This document shows, in pieces, positions 24,642 through 31,743 of a DNA stretch of 64,000 nucleotides. Position 1 is the first letter of the stretch; each line of letters opens with the position of its first letter. A program made the position numbers and the translations under genes. The stretch is from Geomonas azotofigens. GTDB taxonomy: Bacteria; Desulfobacterota; Desulfuromonadia; Geobacterales; Geobacteraceae. The notes beneath the pieces are model-generated. The model saw nothing but the letters and a program-made list of their open reading frames with translations, was not told where the DNA came from and did not search any database. The DNA lies in assembly GCF_018919395.1 (NCBI RefSeq), contig NZ_JAHLME010000002.1:1-64000 (forward strand), in the 5' to 3' direction.

Positions 24642-25604
24642 ATGTCGGTTCCGTCGGTAGCAGTCGTCGCCATCAACCACTTCAGCCCCTTTCACTTCTC
24701 GGTGCCGTGCATCATCTTCGGCGACATCCTGCCCGGACAAAAGCTCTTCGACTTGAAGATCTGCGCGGGAGAGCCAGGTGCCTTGCGCTCCCGGCAGGGC
24801 TTCAGCATCGAGACCTCCTTCGGGTTGGAAGCGCTGGAACAGGCGGACATCGTCATCGTCCCCTATTGGCGCGATCCCGCGGAGCGGCCGAACCAGGCAT
24901 TGCTCGACGCACTGGTGGCGGCGCACCGGCGTGGGGCCCTGGTGGTTGGGCTGTGCCTTGGCACCTACGTGCTCGCTTACGCAGGTCTGCTGGAGGGGTC
25001 TAAGGCCGGCACGCATTGGGAATTCGAGCAGGACTTTCTCACCCGCTTCCCGAACGTGCGGTTGGACACCAACGCCCTCTACGTCGAAGACAACCGGATG
25101 GTGACCTCCGCCGGAACCGCTGCCGGTCTCGATTGCTGTCTCTACCTGGTGCACAGGGCACATGGCCGGGCCGTCGCCAACAAAGTTGCCAGGCGCATGG
25201 TCATCCCGCCGCACCGCGAAGGTGGGCAGGCGCAGTTCATAGAGCGACCCGTCCCCCTTTCCACCCGCGACGCCAACGTCAACAAGCTGCTCGAATACCT
25301 GAGGAACAACCTCGACAAGGTGCACGGCCTGGACGAGTTGGCCGATCACAGCCTGATGAGCCGCCGCACCTTCACGCGGCACTTCCAGAAAGCCACCGGC
25401 ATGTCCGTCGGCGCCTGGCTCATGAGCGAGCGCCTGCAGCGGAGCCAGGAGCTGCTGGAGACCACCAGCCACTCCATAGAAACCATAGCCGAGCTGGTTG
25501 GTTTCCAATCCGCCGCGTCTCTGCGTCAGCACTTCAAGACAAAGTTCGACGTCACCCCCACCGAATGGCGCAAAACGTTCCAAGCCGGCAGCCTTGTTAC
25601 GTGA
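24642..25604 (+). CDS. GlxA-family transcriptional regulator (DJ-1/PfpI plus AraC HTH)
   Basis: A 320-aa regulator. Residues about 5-175 form a class I amidotransferase-like (DJ-1/PfpI) domain with the nucleophile-elbow-like VGLCLGTYVLA and the TSAGTAAGLDCCLYLV segment. Residues about 215-315 are an AraC double helix-turn-helix (LADHSLMSRRTFTRHFQKATG, then IAELVGFQSAASLRQHFKTK). Related FtrA/GlxA proteins respond to small metabolites. It lies immediately downstream of the MBL-fold gene in the same direction. The ATG follows GGAAGGAGTAAGAGGTACC. The ligand is unknown. Confidence 0.85.
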   Translation: MSVPSVAVVAINHFSPFHFSVPCIIFGDILPGQKLFDLKICAGEPGALRSRQGFSIETSFGLEALEQADIVIVPYWRDPAERPNQALLDALVAAHRRGALVVGLCLGTYVLAYAGLLEGSKAGTHWEFEQDFLTRFPNVRLDTNALYVEDNRMVTSAGTAAGLDCCLYLVHRAHGRAVANKVARRMVIPPHREGGQAQFIERPVPLSTRDANVNKLLEYLRNNLDKVHGLDELADHSLMSRRTFTRHFQKATGMSVGAWLMSERLQRSQELLETTSHSIETIAELVGFQSAASLRQHFKTKFDVTPTEWRKTFQAGSLVT

Positions 25605-25700
25605 GGTCGTGGGAGTTATAAAACAGGCCGGCGGCGCCTTAATTGAATCGATAAGCATCGTGACCTGTGGCAGGGGCCCAATACCTTAAGGAGGCACTTC

Positions 25701-26078
<378 letters not shown>

Positions 26079-26091
26079 CCATACACAAAGC

Positions 26092-26128
26092 AAAAGGGCC
26101 GTCTGGGTTAAACCGGAAGGCTCTTTTT
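26092..26128 (+). terminator. Terminator after the glyoxalase-like pseudogene
   Basis: AAAAGGGCC pairs with GGCTCTTTTT across an imperfect stem-loop, ending in five T's, 13 bp after the stop codon. Confidence 0.65.
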
Positions 26129-26196
26129 GTTTTGTGGGGCGGTTGTCAGTATCCCCTGCACAGCGCCTCCCGCTTTGCCATTTGAGCGGTATCCCG

Positions 26197-26224
26197 TTGA
26201 CTTGTCTCGATCAGCCATTAGACT
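26197..26224 (+). promoter_or_regulatory. Candidate sigma-70 promoter for the superoxide-reductase-like gene
   Basis: TTGACT and TAGACT are separated by 16 bp, 55 bp before the GTG start at 26279. Confidence 0.4.
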
Positions 26225-26278
26225 CAGGTGAGTTACCGAGGTTAACAAACGGGTGGCAATACCAAGAGGAGGTGCAAG

Positions 26279-26758
26279 GTGAACAGACGGGCTTTTCTGA
26301 AAACCACAGTTACCGGCTCCCTTGTCGCTGGTTTCGCTGGAACGGTTGCGGCGGCCGAGCGCTATTTTCCGGACCAAGTGGACATGAAGCTTTTCGAGAC
26401 AATCAACAGGGTAAAGGACCCAGCCAAAAAGACTCCGATCGAGAGAAGCCATGCGCCAGTCATCACCGCTCCCGCCTCAGTAACGGCCGGCAAGCCTTTC
26501 ACCGTGGAAGTATCGGTCGGCGAAGTGCTCCACGGCATGGTGCCGGCCCACTGGATCGGCTTTATCGAGCTCAGCCTTGGCAATGAGCCGGCAGGGAGAG
26601 TGGACCTGCAGCCGCGGGGGTACCTGGCACCGAAAGTTGCCTTCACCGTAGTGGTCCCCAAAGAGGCCGCGCCAACCGGTAAGGTGACCCTGGTGGCGAA
26701 ACAGCACTGCAACCTCCATGGTCTATGGGAAGGTACCCTCGATATCGTAGTAACCTGA
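26279..26758 (+). CDS. Tat-exported superoxide-reductase-like (class II SORL) protein
   Basis: A 159-aa protein with a twin-arginine signal (NRRAFLK then a hydrophobic stretch ending AAA, cleavage near 26) and a neelaredoxin-type superoxide reductase domain. The five ligands of the mononuclear iron site can be placed: H58, H85, H91, C144 and H147 (CNLH). The family catalytic Glu-Lys-His motif reads E-R-S-H here, so the usual lysine is missing and one residue is inserted. Superoxide reductase turns superoxide into peroxide without making oxygen; export would place it in the periplasm. GTG start after GAGGAGGTGCAAG. Activity is uncertain because of the altered motif. Confidence 0.78.
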   Translation: MNRRAFLKTTVTGSLVAGFAGTVAAAERYFPDQVDMKLFETINRVKDPAKKTPIERSHAPVITAPASVTAGKPFTVEVSVGEVLHGMVPAHWIGFIELSLGNEPAGRVDLQPRGYLAPKVAFTVVVPKEAAPTGKVTLVAKQHCNLHGLWEGTLDIVVT

Positions 26759-26776
26759 TCCCAGCCGATCAATTCT

Positions 26777-26846
26777 GGGGCAGGCTTGCAATGTTGCAAA
26801 CTTAACTGCTAGAGCATCAGAGATTGCAACTTCGCAAGCCTGCCCC
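26777..26846. repeat. 70-bp inverted repeat with 13-bp perfect ends
   Basis: GGGGCAGGCTTGC (26777-26789) is perfectly complementary to GCAAGCCTGCCCC (26834-26846), with inner TTGCAA/TTGCAA arms and a short centre. It sits 18 bp after the superoxide-reductase-like gene. It has the shape of a palindromic mobile repeat or a long hairpin, with no U-tract. The remaining 26847-27039 holds nothing I recognise. Confidence 0.65.
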
Positions 26847-27039
26847 CTGCCCCGCAGATCCGCCCTATCTTCAAACTTTGCTGCCTGCCCCTGGTTTCCC
26901 CCCACAGGTTGTAAATGGGAGGAATTAAACCCAAATCTGTCCGGGGAAAGGATATACTGAACTCTCAATGTGGGGCCAGGAGCGGTTCAGAAAAGCGGGC
27001 GTTCGAAAATCATGACGTCCTGGAAATAAGGCATAAATC

Positions 27040-27306
27040 ATGGCAGTTGGTTGGTCCCGCGATGGTGCGGTACAGGATCAGATAGATGCGACAGTGGAAT
27101 CGGCAGTCCAGTTGGCTAAAAGCAGATTGCCGGCGGGCGAAAGCCGAACCCATTGTGAGGAGTGCGAGGCAGCCATTCCTGAGGCGCGTCGCAAAGCGAT
27201 GCCCGGGGTTCGGTATTGTGTCAGCTGCCAATCCGAGTTGGAAAAAAGGCTGAAAGCAGATGCACCCTTCAATCGAAGAGGTAGTAAAGATAGTCAACTA
27301 AAGTGA
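27040..27306 (+). CDS. DksA/TraR-type C4 zinc-finger protein
   Basis: An 88-aa protein with a C-terminal four-cysteine zinc finger: HCEECEAAIPEARRKAMPGVRYCVSCQSE, the signature of the DksA/TraR/YbiI family. It lacks the long coiled coil of true DksA, so it resembles the short YbiI-like members, some of which bind RNA polymerase in the secondary channel. Single gene, followed by a terminator at 27331. The ribosome site is weak (AAGG), so the start has moderate support. Confidence 0.82.
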   Translation: MAVGWSRDGAVQDQIDATVESAVQLAKSRLPAGESRTHCEECEAAIPEARRKAMPGVRYCVSCQSELEKRLKADAPFNRRGSKDSQLK

Positions 27307-27330
27307 TCCCCCCAGCAGGCAGCGGGTAGT

Positions 27331-27360
27331 AAAAAAGGCCTCGATCTCTCGTGGCCTTTT
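27331..27360. terminator. Terminator after the DksA-like gene
   Basis: AAAAAAGGCC and GGCCTTTT arms around TCGATCTCTCGT. The A-tract on the left also suits termination from the opposite direction. Confidence 0.75.
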
Positions 27361-27463
27361 CACTTCATCATATTCGTCTGTACTGTTTATGCGTTTCTTC
27401 AGAGACTACGGCAGAGGATAACGCATAATTTGATGGTTGTCCCTCTACCGCTTCTGCACGCGG

Positions 27464-27862
27464 TTATGATCTTTCCTGAACCAGAAAACGATGTCCGAAA
27501 TAAAAAGCTATAACAGCGAAAGCTGGCAGCAGTATTACTTTAACATTTCTCTCGTACTCGTCTTGTATGCTGAAAGATGCAACAATCCATACAGCGCTTA
27601 CAACAAGAGCTAGCCTTAGCTTTGGTTCGAAAGACCACCAGACATTACTGACTGCCTCTCTTGGACCAGACACCTTGTCAACAGAGTCGGCAATAACCTT
27701 CTTAGGATTAGAGAATAACCTCGAAAACCAAGCACCTATACCGATCATGATGAAGACCCAACCCGGACCTCTAGGAGCCACATTTAAAGCCGCGGTAGCC
27801 AGTGCGAACAAAACAAGAGAACCAAGAAAACCAATCAAAAAGCCAACTACCCTGCGAAACAT
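27464..27862 (-). CDS. Small membrane protein of unknown function
   Basis: A 132-aa protein with three to four predicted membrane segments (FLIGFLGSLVLFALATAALNV, WVFIMIGIGAWFSRLF, LALVVSAVWIVASFSI, VILLPAFAVIAFYFG). I do not recognise the family. The start at 27862 has AAAGGAGA upstream; a longer frame from 27919 lacks this. The gene and its surroundings are visibly richer in A and T than the rest of the window, suggesting horizontal acquisition. It stands alone. Confidence 0.6.
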   Translation of the reverse strand: MFRRVVGFLIGFLGSLVLFALATAALNVAPRGPGWVFIMIGIGAWFSRLFSNPKKVIADSVDKVSGPREAVSNVWWSFEPKLRLALVVSAVWIVASFSIQDEYERNVKVILLPAFAVIAFYFGHRFLVQERS

Positions 27863-28058
27863 GCACTCTCCTTTTTCAGCTATCACACTAATATCATTGA
27901 CGGAACAAGTTAGTCCCATTAAACAACATTAGCAAGCTGAATCATGCGCGCTGTTCCACAAGCAAGGGTTTTTCCGACTTCCGACTCAACCGCTGACAAC
28001 ACAGGTACGGCAATAAGAATGAGCAAAGATGGGATAGAGGTCTGTGGTGGTGGACAAG

Positions 28059-28093
28059 GCAAATCCCTGCTGTCCCCCTTCGCAAAGGGGGAG
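28059..28093. repeat. Intergenic palindrome, C/G family with CAAATCCC flank
   Basis: GCAAATCCCTGCTGTCCCCC followed by TTCGCAAAGGGGGA. This member shares both the core and the CAAATCCC-TG-CTGTC flank with the elements at 51155 and 60206. It lies in the 391-bp gap 27863-28253, where no gene was found. Confidence 0.65.
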
Positions 28094-28214
28094 CCTCTGA
28101 TTCATGGGTACCGCTTCGTGGACAACATTTTCTGCGCAGGACGTTTGGGAGGAACTGCAAAACACAAGGGGAGACTGCACTGGCGGAAGGAGGAGGCGCT
28201 TGCGGGGACAAAGC

Positions 28215-28250
28215 AAAAGAGCCTTCCGGCATAACCGAAAGGCTCTTTTT
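28215..28250 (-). terminator. Terminator downstream of tRNA-Met
   Basis: AAAAGAGCCTTCCGG pairs with CCGAAAGGCTCTTTTT (one mismatch). On the minus strand it directly follows the tRNA 3' end. Confidence 0.75.
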
Positions 28251-28253
28251 GTA

Positions 28254-28330
28254 TGGTGGCGGTGCAGGGACTTGAACCCCGGACAACACGGATATGAGCC
28301 GTGTGCTCTAACCAGCTGAGCTACACCGCC
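28254..28330 (-). tRNA. tRNA-Met (CAT)
   Basis: A 77-nt cloverleaf with encoded CCA. The acceptor GGCGGTG pairs with CACCGCC. The anticodon stem CACGG/CCGTG encloses loop CTCATAT, giving anticodon CAT. The T-arm carries GTTCAAGTC. The loop sequence and D-arm favour elongator methionine over initiator; lysidine-modified Ile2 cannot be fully excluded by eye. Confidence 0.9.
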
Positions 28331-28490
28331 AAGCTCTTAATTTGTTAATGATCTCGACTACCTACTACACCCTCAACGACTCTTTCGCGCCGCCTCAAGA
28401 GACACCCTTTATATTCTAGAGCGTCTTTTTTGTCAATAAAAAACTATGCTAAAAGTTTTTCATCTCTATCAACCACAACAACGATGCTAT

Positions 28491-29153
28491 CTACTTCACG
28501 ATATCCAGAAGCTCAACCTCGAATACCAGTGTCGCGTTGGCGGGGATCAGCCCGGAACCGCGCTCGCCGTAGGCGAGATCCGCGGGGCAGATGAGCTGGG
28601 CCTTGCCGCCTACCTTCATCTTCTGCAGTCCTTCGGTCCAGCACTTGATCACCTGGTTCAGCCCGAACTCGACGGGACGCCCGGAGGTGTAGGAGCTGTC
28701 AAACTCCTTACCGTCGATCAGGGTGCCACGGTAGTTGACTTTCACCTTGTCGGTTGCGGTCGGACTGGCGCCGGTCCCTTCCTTGAGCGACTTGTAGATG
28801 AGACCGGACTCGGTCTTGACGGCGCCTTTCTCTTTGGCGGCCTTCTCGACGAACTCCTTGGTTTTCGCCGCGAGCTTCTCCCCTTGGGCGTTGCGACGCG
28901 CCAGGGCCAGTTGCTGGATCTTCGCCTTGTACGGCTCGACATCGAAGCCCGGGGTCTTGCTCGCTACGCCGTCCTTCACACCCTTGAGCACCTGGTCCAT
29001 CTCATCCTGGGACATGTCGAACACGGCAAGCTGACGGGCCATGACCTGCCCGATAGCATAGAAAGTCTTCTGCTCGTCTGCGTTCTTCTCATCGGCCGCA
29101 TAGGCCGGTAAAGCGAAAAGCGCTACCAATGCAACAATCAAAAGTCTGCTCAT
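28491..29153 (-). CDS. Exported FKBP-type peptidyl-prolyl cis-trans isomerase
   Basis: A 220-aa protein with a Sec signal peptide (MSRLLIVALVALFALPAYAA), an N-terminal FkpA/Mip-like helical domain (about 25-115; YAIGQVMARQLAVFDMSQDE) and a C-terminal FKBP domain (about 125-220; VKVNYRGTLIDGKEFDSSY, AYGERGSGLIPANATLVFEVELL). It accelerates proline isomerisation during folding of periplasmic or outer-membrane proteins. The start at 29153 follows CAGGAGGAGTACT. Single-gene unit downstream of the mucR terminator. Confidence 0.9.
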   Translation of the reverse strand: MSRLLIVALVALFALPAYAADEKNADEQKTFYAIGQVMARQLAVFDMSQDEMDQVLKGVKDGVASKTPGFDVEPYKAKIQQLALARRNAQGEKLAAKTKEFVEKAAKEKGAVKTESGLIYKSLKEGTGASPTATDKVKVNYRGTLIDGKEFDSSYTSGRPVEFGLNQVIKCWTEGLQKMKVGGKAQLICPADLAYGERGSGLIPANATLVFEVELLDIVK

Positions 29154-29245
29154 AGTACTCCTCCTGTAGTGTTTTTTACGAAGGTACAACTATACCAGTT
29201 ATCAAACAACGTGCATCCAATGCTTTCGTGAAACCATCTAAATGA

Positions 29246-29277
29246 AAAACAGCACCTCGTGGTAGAGGTGCTGTTTT
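29246..29277 (-). terminator. Terminator after mucR
   Basis: A perfect 13-bp stem (AAAACAGCACCTC / GAGGTGCTGTTTT) with a six-base loop, 20 bp after the mucR stop. Confidence 0.88.
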
Positions 29278-29297
29278 GAATGATGGTGCTCTTCGCC

Positions 29298-29855
29298 TTA
29301 CTTCTTGGCTTTGGCGGTGACAGCTTTCGGCTTGGCAGCCTTAGGGGCCTTGGCGGTCTTGGCCGGCGCCTTAGGTGCAGCCTTTGCGGGTTTGGCCGCC
29401 TTGGCGGGCTTGGCCGCGCCCTCTTTCTTGGCCTCTATGTTGGCCATGCGAACTTCACGGGCCTTGGCGAGGTTGTCGGCGAGGCCGCGGTCCTGGGCCA
29501 TCTTGCGACGGGCCTCGGAGTAGCTCTTGGCGGAAAGGGCCTGCTTGCTGGAGATGCCGAATTGTTTCTTGTAGGCACCCGGCTTCATGCCGTGGGCGGT
29601 GCTGAGGTGACGGGCCAGGGTCTTGAAGCCCCCCTTGCCGCACAGAAGGCAAACCACCTCGTTTTTCTTGAAAGCGTCCTTCACGGAAACAGAAGAACGT
29701 GTCTCCTCCACACCTTCGATAGCCTGTCCGGCTTCGAGGTTTTTCAGTGCTGCGTGAACCTTGGCTATTTCCGCAAGAAGCTCGTCCGACGTCATCGGCG
29801 TGCTGGAGGCGTGCGATGAGACGAGTTGTGCCGCTATTTCTACCAATGTCGCCAT
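29298..29855 (-). CDS. mucR: MucR/Ros-family regulator with a lysine/alanine/proline-rich tail
   Basis: A 185-aa protein. Residues about 20-125 form the Ros/MucR domain with a prokaryotic Cys2His2 zinc finger (C69, C72, H83, H88; VCLLCGKGGFKTLARHLSTAHGM). Residues about 143-185 are a low-complexity tail built from KPAKA-like repeats, close in composition to histone H1 and bacterial Hc1-like tails. MucR proteins bind AT-rich DNA and can act as nucleoid-shaping silencers; the basic tail would add non-specific DNA binding. AGGAGGATGATT precedes the ATG. Own promoter and own terminator. Confidence 0.88.
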   Translation of the reverse strand: MATLVEIAAQLVSSHASSTPMTSDELLAEIAKVHAALKNLEAGQAIEGVEETRSSVSVKDAFKKNEVVCLLCGKGGFKTLARHLSTAHGMKPGAYKKQFGISSKQALSAKSYSEARRKMAQDRGLADNLAKAREVRMANIEAKKEGAAKPAKAAKPAKAAPKAPAKTAKAPKAAKPKAVTAKAKK

Positions 29856-29887
29856 TAATCATCCTCCTCGGTAATATGATTGAGTGA

Positions 29888-29915
29888 TTAATAGCAGAGA
29901 CAAAAATATTGTCAA
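29888..29915 (-). promoter_or_regulatory. Sigma-70 promoter for mucR
   Basis: On the minus strand TTGACA and TATTAA are separated by 16 bp, about 33 bp before the start codon. The surrounding leader is AT-rich, as expected for a self-regulating MucR target. The rest of the gap up to 30106 holds no gene. Confidence 0.55.
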
Positions 29916-30106
29916 TAATAAAGTACAAATAATGTTCGGCTAAACTCACTATTTCTTACATAGATTGTCATCCTGAAGAAGCAAAACCGCTTTCGTTGGT
30001 GGCTAGGTTGTATGTAACGTGGAAACGATCAGGAGTGCCGCTGTAGTAAACAATGACGGATCCATCGCGGGAAGGATATTTTGCGAAGGGAACAGTTCGA
30101 AAAAGA

Positions 30107-31087
30107 TCAAGGGGCGTAAAAAGCGGCGCGGCCCGCGCCTAGAAGCGCGGTTTCCTCGTTGAGAATAACGTGCACCGGTATCGACTGGACCAGGGGACTC
30201 AGTCTTCCCTTGGCCGTGAAGGCGACCATGAAGGTGGCACCTTTGAGCAGGTCCAGTATCTTGGGAGCGATGCCGCCTCCAAGGTAGACCCCGCCGATGG
30301 CGAGAAACCTGAGCGCCGCGTTGCCGGCCTCGGCGCCGTAGACGCCGATGAACATGTCGACGGCCTTGACGCACATGGGGCAGCTTCCTTTCAGGGCGGC
30401 CCCGGTGATGACCGCAGGCGGGTCCTGCCCCCCCATGGCCTCGGCAACGGCGGGTTGCTCATCGTAGTAGCGCCGGTCACGCAAAAAGCGGTAGATGTCG
30501 TGTAGACCCGGCCCGGAGAGCACCCGCTCGTAACTCACCCTGCCGTGTTTCGCCTGCAGGTACAGCAGCAGTTCGGCCTCAAGATCGTTGCGCGGCGCGA
30601 AATCGGCGTGCCCCGCCTCCGAGGGGAGCGGCCGGTGCGTACCGCCATCCCAGTAGGCCAGCGATTCACCGAGCCCAGTCCCGGCGGAAACGACGGCGAT
30701 GGTCCCGTCAGGGTTGGGAGTCCCCGGGTTCAGGGTGAAAAGGTCATCCTGTTTCAGCGCCGCGATACCGTAGGTGTTCGCTTCAAGGTCGTTGATGAGG
30801 CGGACCTGGGAGAGACCGAGGGTATGGGCAAGATCGGCGCTGTCGATGGTCCAGGGAAGGTTCGGGGTGCGGACGCGCCCCTCGATGATGGGCCCGGCGA
30901 TGCCGAGGCAGGCGCGCTCGGCCGCGATGCCGTGCTGCAGGGAGAAGTGGCGCAGCATCTCGGCGAGACTGCCGTGTGCGGCGCTTTTGTACTGCCCGTG
31001 AGCCAGCACGGTAAGCCCGGCGGCATCGGCCTCGAAGTACGCCAGCCGCGTCGTCGTCCCTCCCACGTCTCCTGCCAGAATCAGCAT
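30107..31087 (-). CDS. glk: Glucokinase
   Basis: A 326-aa ASKHA-fold kinase of the proteobacterial Glk type. N-terminal phosphate-binding loop LAGDVGGTTTRLAYF; LINDLEANTYGI with the substrate aspartate; SAGTGLGESLAY; the PSEAGHADFAPR block; and the C-terminal adenosine loop GGVYLGGGIAPKI. It phosphorylates glucose with ATP to glucose 6-phosphate. The start at 31087 has AAGGAGGCGGT directly upstream. It is the last gene of the pqi minus-strand cluster, 60 bp after pqiC, with no obvious functional link. Confidence 0.9.
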   Translation of the reverse strand: MLILAGDVGGTTTRLAYFEADAAGLTVLAHGQYKSAAHGSLAEMLRHFSLQHGIAAERACLGIAGPIIEGRVRTPNLPWTIDSADLAHTLGLSQVRLINDLEANTYGIAALKQDDLFTLNPGTPNPDGTIAVVSAGTGLGESLAYWDGGTHRPLPSEAGHADFAPRNDLEAELLLYLQAKHGRVSYERVLSGPGLHDIYRFLRDRRYYDEQPAVAEAMGGQDPPAVITGAALKGSCPMCVKAVDMFIGVYGAEAGNAALRFLAIGGVYLGGGIAPKILDLLKGATFMVAFTAKGRLSPLVQSIPVHVILNEETALLGAGRAAFYAP

Positions 31088-31147
31088 ACCGCCTCCTTCC
31101 GGCTCGGCGCCGGCCACGTCTCAGGATACCACGGCCCGTGGCCGGCG

Positions 31148-31741
31148 CTACTTCATGCCGGCAGCCTCGCTCCTGACGCTCTTGGCCATCTCGGCGCTCA
31201 AACCGGCAAGGGCTCGGCTGATAGCAGCGACGACCGCCTCGTAATCGGCGCCGGTCACCTTCTCCCGAACCTCGGCACGCCCTTCCCTTCTCGCGGTTCC
31301 GGCGCCGCGCACCACCCAGCCGGCCTCGACGGTGACGCTTTCGCCCGGGACCGTGTCCAGACGCACGATATCCACCAGCACCCGGTACTGCGCCGCAGCG
31401 GCGGAGACCTGGTCGTAGGCGAAGACGCGGCTCGAACCGAGCTGCCGCTCCAGGTTCTGCGCCAAAAGGCGCGGTATCTCGTTTTTGAGCGGTTCGCCCC
31501 AGCGGTGCGACTCGAGGACGGCGACGCGGTTGGGCGTCAGCCGCACGACCAGTTGCGGCCGGTTCACCAGTTCCGGGATCGTAACCGGGCCGACGGCGAC
31601 GGCACTGGAGAAGGTCTGCTGCACAGCACCCGCGGCCGTCGCGGGCGTCAGGGTATAAAAGGTGACCCGGGGCGACCTGCTGCAGGCGGAGCTAAGGAGC
31701 AGGGCGGCGACGATGGCCAGGGCGGCTAATATCCTGCGCAT
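31148..31741 (-). CDS. pqiC: PqiC-type outer-membrane transport lipoprotein
   Basis: A 197-aa protein with a lipoprotein-like signal (MRRILAALAIVAALLLSSAC) and the ABC-type auxiliary/PqiC domain (VTFYTLTPATAAG, VAVGPVTIPELVNRPQLVVR, ENGxxRWGEPL-like block). In the Pqi system PqiC anchors the PqiB tunnel in the outer membrane. It lies 2 bp after pqiB, so it is translationally coupled. Length is normal for the family. Confidence 0.85.
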   Translation of the reverse strand: MRRILAALAIVAALLLSSACSRSPRVTFYTLTPATAAGAVQQTFSSAVAVGPVTIPELVNRPQLVVRLTPNRVAVLESHRWGEPLKNEIPRLLAQNLERQLGSSRVFAYDQVSAAAAQYRVLVDIVRLDTVPGESVTVEAGWVVRGAGTARREGRAEVREKVTGADYEAVVAAISRALAGLSAEMAKSVRSEAAGMK

Positions 31742-31743
31742 GG

